Shown in pieces: positions 60,828-64,000 of a stretch of 64,000 nt of DNA. Both the position numbers and the translations under genes were made by a program. How positions within the stretch are numbered: the stretch's first letter is position 1; each line of letters starts with the position of its first letter. Below the pieces are notes generated by a model. It had not been told where the DNA came from and searched no databases. It saw nothing but the letters and a program-made list of their open reading frames with translations. Source of the stretch: Thermoproteota archaeon (GTDB lineage: Archaea > Thermoproteota > Nitrososphaeria_A > Caldarchaeales > Calditenuaceae); assembly GCA_030550235.1 (NCBI GenBank), contig JAUQPU010000002.1, forward strand, positions 1-64,000, read 5' to 3'.

Positions 60828-61118
60828 CTAACGTTTAAGGGGTTTGGAGGGCAGTTTCAGCAGACTCCCCTGCCCAAGGCCGGGTGGCAGCTCAGTTGAT
60901 CCCCCCTCGCCGAAGGTAACCACCACAACTTCACCAGTAGCATCAACCACCCTCCCCCTCCAAAGAGTGCCGTTATAGTCCTCATAAAGCACCTCTTCGC
61001 CGACGTAGCCGGAGAGTAGGGAGGCCTCGATGGGGGAGGTCGGTGAAGCCAGTATTCTCTCCTCCTCATCAAACCCTACCACTATGGCGTCAACCCACTC
61101 GAGCTCTTCGTCAGACAT
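60828..61118 (-). CDS. Small hypothetical protein (beta-rich)
   Basis: 96 residues, acidic. It has short beta strands with YVGEEVLYEDYNGTLWRGRVVDATGEVVVVTFGEGG, like an SH3-type barrel that binds protein or nucleic acid. No catalytic motif is visible. Upstream of cdc6 in the same direction with a 52-nt gap. The codon pattern suggests it is real. Family unknown to me. Confidence 0.55.
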   Translation of the reverse strand: MSDEELEWVDAIVVGFDEEERILASPTSPIEASLLSGYVGEEVLYEDYNGTLWRGRVVDATGEVVVVTFGEGGSTELPPGLGQGSLLKLPSKPLKR

Positions 61119-61322
61119 ACGCGCAAGAACGTTGGCAGCCCTCCCTTTTAAATCTGTTCAGAGACTCTGCCGCCCAGCCGTCAGGGAATACTTGTGGATG
61201 TGCTCGGTATGGGCTGTAGGGGAGAGTGAATAATGTTTTTTCTCTTTAATTTTTTGAGTAGGAGGACAAATATTATTAGAAGGTACACGCTGAGTTACCA
61301 TTAACGTATATGGGGGTAGGAG

Positions 61323-61802
61323 TTGGTGAAGAGAAGTGTCTTAATAGGCGCGGTTGTAGTTATTGCAGTAGCCGCGATTGCTGGCTTCTACCTGGGCTTT
61401 ACCTATCTAGTGCCGCAGCGTAGAGCGATTACACTCGATTTGAGGGAATGGGCCTTCAACGGCCTAGGCTACACAAACATTCAAGGCGGCCCAGTGATAA
61501 GAGTGAAGGCTGGAGAGACAATTCAGGTCACGGTAAACAATGTTGGCACGATGGACCATGAGTTCATGGTTATCTCGAAGAGTGATTTAGAGGATCTTTT
61601 AAAGAGGGAGATAACCCCAGGTGAGGAAGTACACGTTAGCGTAATATTCGAGGGTGCGGACGTGGATGTGGAGCCCGGGGAAAGTAAGACTATAACCTTT
61701 ACCGTTAGCAACCCCGGAGAATACGTATACGCGTGTTTAGAGACAACACCTACACTACATGCGAAGAATGGCATGTGGGGTACATTCATAGTGGAGCCAT
61801 AG
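61323..61802 (+). CDS. Type 1 copper protein (cupredoxin), membrane-anchored
   Basis: 159 residues starting at TTG 61323 or GTG 61326 after GGAG, which is very close to the start. N-terminal anchor (about 6-27). The cupredoxin domain has one His in GTMDHEFMV (H79) and a C-terminal ligand loop YACLETTPTLHAKNGMW (C138, H146, M151), the full set of type 1 copper ligands. It should carry single electrons outside the membrane, possibly to the heme-copper complex at 11342-13503, whose subunit II has lost CuA. That link is inference. Confidence 0.85.
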   Translation: MVKRSVLIGAVVVIAVAAIAGFYLGFTYLVPQRRAITLDLREWAFNGLGYTNIQGGPVIRVKAGETIQVTVNNVGTMDHEFMVISKSDLEDLLKREITPGEEVHVSVIFEGADVDVEPGESKTITFTVSNPGEYVYACLETTPTLHAKNGMWGTFIVEP

Positions 61803-61860
61803 AGCTTAACCATAAGAGAATCTTTATTCAATTGTGGGCGTGTTGGCTTAGAGCTAATCC

Positions 61861-61866
61861 TATATA
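61861..61866 (+). promoter_or_regulatory. TATA box of the GH1 glycosidase
   Basis: TATATA in CCTATATACC lies 23-28 nt before ATG 61889, the distance for a leaderless archaeal transcript. This supports ATG 61889 as the start over the earlier in-frame ATG at 61733, which lies inside the cupredoxin gene. Confidence 0.55.
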
Positions 61867-61888
61867 CCCGCGGCCTCCTCTTGGTGTT

Positions 61889-63361
61889 ATGTGCGCGAAA
61901 TTCTCCCTCGGTCACGAGTTCAAGTTTGGTTTTTCAACTGTTGGTGTTCAGCATGAGATGGGGATTCCGGGCTCGGAGTTCAGCTCAGACTGGGTTGCCT
62001 GGCTTCACGACCCTGAGAACATTCTTGCAGGGATAGTGAGTGGCGACTCTCCTGAGAATGGGCCTGGATACTGGAGGCTGTTTAGGGAGGACCATGAGAG
62101 GGCCCGGGGGATCGGAATGGATGCGGCCTGGATAACTATTGAATGGGCCAGAATCTTCCCCCGTGCGACCCTCGATGTAAAGGTTCCGGTGGAGAGGAGC
62201 GGCGGAGTCATTACAAGGGTCTTGGTTGAGGATAGGCACCTGAAGGAACTGGAAAAAATCGCGGATATGTCCGCCCTCAATCACTATAGGGAGATTTTAT
62301 CCGACTGGAAAAGTAGGGGTGGCCTAGTCATCGCAAACCTGTTCCACTGGTCCCTACCACTCTGGCTTCACGACCCCCTTAAGGTGAGGAAGCTGGGGCC
62401 AGACCGGGCACCATCCGGCTGGGTCGATGAGAGATGCATAGTAGAGTTTGCAAAGCTAGCGGCACTCCTAGCCCGTCACCTAAGCGACGTAGTAGACATG
62501 TGGTATACTATGAATGAGCCTCTCGTAGTAGCTAACGCCGGATACCTCCAAGTGAACTCGGGCTTCCCCCCAGGCTATCTGGACCTCCAGACATACATGA
62601 CGGTCATCAGGAACCTTGAGGTCGCGCATGCAGTAGCTTACGACTCTGTCAAGGCCTACTCTAGGAAGCCTGTCGGTGTGGTGGAGTCTGTGGCAGACTG
62701 GGTGCCACTCACCCCCGCTGACCAACCGGGTGCGGAGAGAGGATTCGAGCTCAACGTCTCTATATATGACAGTGCCGTTAAGGGCTCGATATGGGGGACA
62801 ACAATCGATGAAATTAGAAACCGGCTTGACTGGATCGGCCTAAACTACTATTCAAGGATAGTTGTCAAGTCGGAGGATGGGCTACCATCAGGCTTTAGAA
62901 TAGTGAGTGGGTATGGCTATGGCTGCGAACCCCGCTCCTTCTCGCTAGACAATAGGCCGACCAGCGACTTCGGATGGGAGGTCTATCCCGAGGGCCTCTA
63001 TAACGTGCTCACCAAACTCTACAGCCGCTACAGGCTCCCAATCTACGTTACTGAGAACGGCTGCGCAGACCTTGAAGATCGACTGCGACCTCGCTTTATA
63101 GTTTCCCACCTCTATCAAGTCCATCGCGCCCAGAGGGAGGGCGTTGACTTGAGGGGCTACTTCCACTGGAACCTAATAGATAACCTGGAGTGGGCTAAGG
63201 GGTATAGCATGAGGTTTGGGCTCTTCGAGGTGGACATGTCTACTAAGAAGCGGTTTGCGAGGCCCAGTGCGCTAGTCTTCAGGGAGATTGCCAAGTCTAA
63301 GTCGATACCCGAAGAATTTGAGAACATGGTCGAGCCTCCCCGACGAGTCTCTCCCAGATAG
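61889..63361 (+). CDS. lacS: Family 1 glycosidase (beta-galactosidase/beta-glucosidase, LacS-like)
   Basis: 490 residues, equal in length to Sulfolobus LacS. The acid/base Glu is E210 in TMNEPLVVANAG and the nucleophile E389 in YVTENGCADLED. FHWSLPLWLHDP and FGWEVYPEGLYN are other GH1 marks. It hydrolyses beta-linked glucosides or galactosides. The GPH symporter at 4324 could bring in the sugars. Confidence 0.93.
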   Translation: MCAKFSLGHEFKFGFSTVGVQHEMGIPGSEFSSDWVAWLHDPENILAGIVSGDSPENGPGYWRLFREDHERARGIGMDAAWITIEWARIFPRATLDVKVPVERSGGVITRVLVEDRHLKELEKIADMSALNHYREILSDWKSRGGLVIANLFHWSLPLWLHDPLKVRKLGPDRAPSGWVDERCIVEFAKLAALLARHLSDVVDMWYTMNEPLVVANAGYLQVNSGFPPGYLDLQTYMTVIRNLEVAHAVAYDSVKAYSRKPVGVVESVADWVPLTPADQPGAERGFELNVSIYDSAVKGSIWGTTIDEIRNRLDWIGLNYYSRIVVKSEDGLPSGFRIVSGYGYGCEPRSFSLDNRPTSDFGWEVYPEGLYNVLTKLYSRYRLPIYVTENGCADLEDRLRPRFIVSHLYQVHRAQREGVDLRGYFHWNLIDNLEWAKGYSMRFGLFEVDMSTKKRFARPSALVFREIAKSKSIPEEFENMVEPPRRVSPR

Positions 63362-63380
63362 AAAGCCTCACCGATGGGGG

Positions 63381-63701
63381 CTAGTCACTGGTCCACTCGT
63401 TCATCAATCTATCATACCAAGAGTCTTCCTCCTCGATCTCCTCGTAGAGCTTCTCTCTCTGCGCAATCTCGAAGGCCTCCAAGTGATAACATCTCGGCTT
63501 CTGCCTATGTAGTACCCTGAAGTAGAAGTCGTCACAGCTACAGTATGGCGCCTCCGGTAGGAGCAGGTAGTCCCTCTCCCTCCCCACTACTATCCACCTC
63601 ACCCTACCGCTGGGCTTGAAGACGTATCGCTTAACCCGCCCACTCTCCGCCAACACGCGCGGAGCCTCAAGGCTACTGCCAGAATCCTCCCGACCTGACA
63701 T
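63381..63701 (-). CDS. SWIM zinc-finger protein
   Basis: About 106 residues from ATG 63701. A longer form starts at 63752. A GTG at 63656, 8 nt after GAGG and 17 nt past the preceding stop, would give 91 residues. The zinc site is CSCDDFYFRVLHRQKPRCYHLEA, the SWIM pattern C-x-C-x(n)-C-x-H. The C-terminal tail is acidic (YEEIEEEDSWYDRL). SWIM proteins bind DNA or protein partners, and in archaea and eukaryotes some pair with RecA/Rad51-type proteins. Confidence 0.85.
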   Translation of the reverse strand: MSGREDSGSSLEAPRVLAESGRVKRYVFKPSGRVRWIVVGRERDYLLLPEAPYCSCDDFYFRVLHRQKPRCYHLEAFEIAQREKLYEEIEEEDSWYDRLMNEWTSD

Positions 63702-64000
63702 ACCACTCGACACTCCCCAGCCTCGACCCATCCAGCAACAAGATGCTCGCATCGCTCAGGCTGAATATACCGCTTCTAAGAAGAGGGCTTATTCCCCGGC
63801 CACCCTCTAGAAGCTGGGAAAGCTCCACACCTTGGAGAGCGTTGTTGAAGTGTGGGAGTACAAGTAGCCTCACTTCCCCCCTCGTAGACCTGTACTCGGC
63901 CTTTTTAGCTTCCCAGATTTTTCCGGCAAGACCTCTGACGAACCTGCTTCTACTTGTCTTCATCGCTAGGAATACCTTTCGCCTTGAACCCGGCCCCCGC
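63673..64000 (-). CDS. C-terminal part of a protein cut by the window edge (possibly RecA/Rad55-like)
   Basis: The frame is open to the window edge (GPGSRRKVFLAMKTSRSRFVRG...) and runs to a stop at 63673, so the ATG at 63963 need not be the start. The visible part has alternating strands and helices (VRLLVLPHFNNALQGVELSQLLEG, DASILLLDGSRLGSVEWYVR). Pairing with a SWIM gene and the strand pattern suggest the C-terminal half of a Rad55-like RecA-family ATPase. No ATPase motif is visible here, and the ID is low confidence. Confidence 0.35.
   Translation of the reverse strand, partial: RGPGSRRKVFLAMKTSRSRFVRGLAGKIWEAKKAEYRSTRGEVRLLVLPHFNNALQGVELSQLLEGGRGISPLLRSGIFSLSDASILLLDGSRLGSVEWYVRSGGFWQ

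Noticed and set aside
61733..61888. N-terminal extension of the GH1 glycosidase
   Set aside because: It overlaps the cupredoxin coding region in another frame, has no GH1 pattern, and a TATA box supports ATG 61889.
1..64000. CRISPR array or intact insertion sequence
   Set aside because: No regularly spaced repeats, transposase or terminal inverted repeats were recognised anywhere in the window.

Overview
This window looks like the chromosome of a thermophilic archaeon of the TACK group. The information-processing genes are archaeal throughout: EF-2, RFC small and large subunits, Orc1/Cdc6, Alba, S8e, SRP19, Gar1, RIO1, archaeal RNase Z and Trm-G10. Ribosomal protein S26e, known in TACK-type archaea and eukaryotes, points away from Euryarchaeota. 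Many genes start with TTG or GTG, many starts lie 20-30 nt after a TATA box (leaderless), and genes are packed with 0-50 nt gaps. Moderate GC and the mix of pyruvate:ferredoxin oxidoreductase, ADP-forming acetyl-CoA synthetase, a heme-copper oxidase-type complex and CO-dehydrogenase-type maturation genes would suit an aigarchaeal (Caldarchaeum-like) lineage. That placement is an inference.

Layout. 53-127 is tRNA-Arg(TCT) on the minus strand. An integrated element of about 3.9 kb (106-4042) follows it, bounded by an exact 22-bp direct repeat of the 5' half of the tRNA. It carries a secreted DUF4352-like protein, a winged-helix/nuclease-like protein, a HEPN-type protein with an RN-x3-H motif, and a broken tyrosine integrase fused in frame to the nuclease half of a phage-type terminase large subunit. 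I read it as the remnant of a head-tailed provirus that kept cargo genes. 4110-4282 may be a further gene fragment.

4324-13503 is energy metabolism: a GPH-type sugar symporter, porB-porA-porGD, acetyl-CoA synthetase (ADP-forming), and a two-gene heme-copper complex with unusual metal-site residues. 13579-23757 holds PAC2, Hsp20, a DUF4443 regulator, a methyltransferase, a large helicase, an LDH2-type dehydrogenase, EF-2 and a GNAT protein. 23779-28636 holds two ABC-2 exporters facing each other, one with a PadR regulator. 28668-34297 carries RtcA, a GT39-like glycosyltransferase, Alba, DUF2070 and dihydroorotate dehydrogenase. 34326-37421 holds small proteins and a Met/Cys-rich, probably copper-related, cluster opposite a membrane-bound winged-helix regulator. 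37427-41307 has an aminotransferase, then a compressed nitrilase-RIO1-S8e-SRP19-Gar1 run. 41304-45216 is a cox-type maturation cluster (CoxG, CoxD, CoxE, MoeA). 45271-55159 has fumarase, nicotinate phosphoribosyltransferase, HtpX, S26e, a phosphatase, PRPP synthetase, Trm-G10, an AsnRS-derived asparagine synthetase and a glutamate-synthase-like FMN protein. 55214-64000 ends with RNase Z, an MBL hydrolase, RFC-S/RFC-L with Orc1 convergent, a cupredoxin, a GH1 glycosidase, and a SWIM protein next to a possible RecA-family fragment cut by the window edge.

How the genes work together. Pyruvate goes to acetyl-CoA (Por) and then to acetate plus ATP (ACD). Sugars could enter through the GPH carrier and be cleaved by the GH1 enzyme. 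The oxidase-like complex, the cupredoxin and the Met-rich cluster suggest a copper-dependent respiratory chain. The most unusual parts are the integrase-terminase chimera with its tRNA 5'-half attachment site, the heme-copper subunit I with Asp in place of a Cu ligand and of the cross-linked Tyr, its cysteine-free subunit II, and a structured promoter-bearing gap at about 49490-49645 that may encode an RNA. No CRISPR array, intact insertion sequence or rRNA gene was seen.
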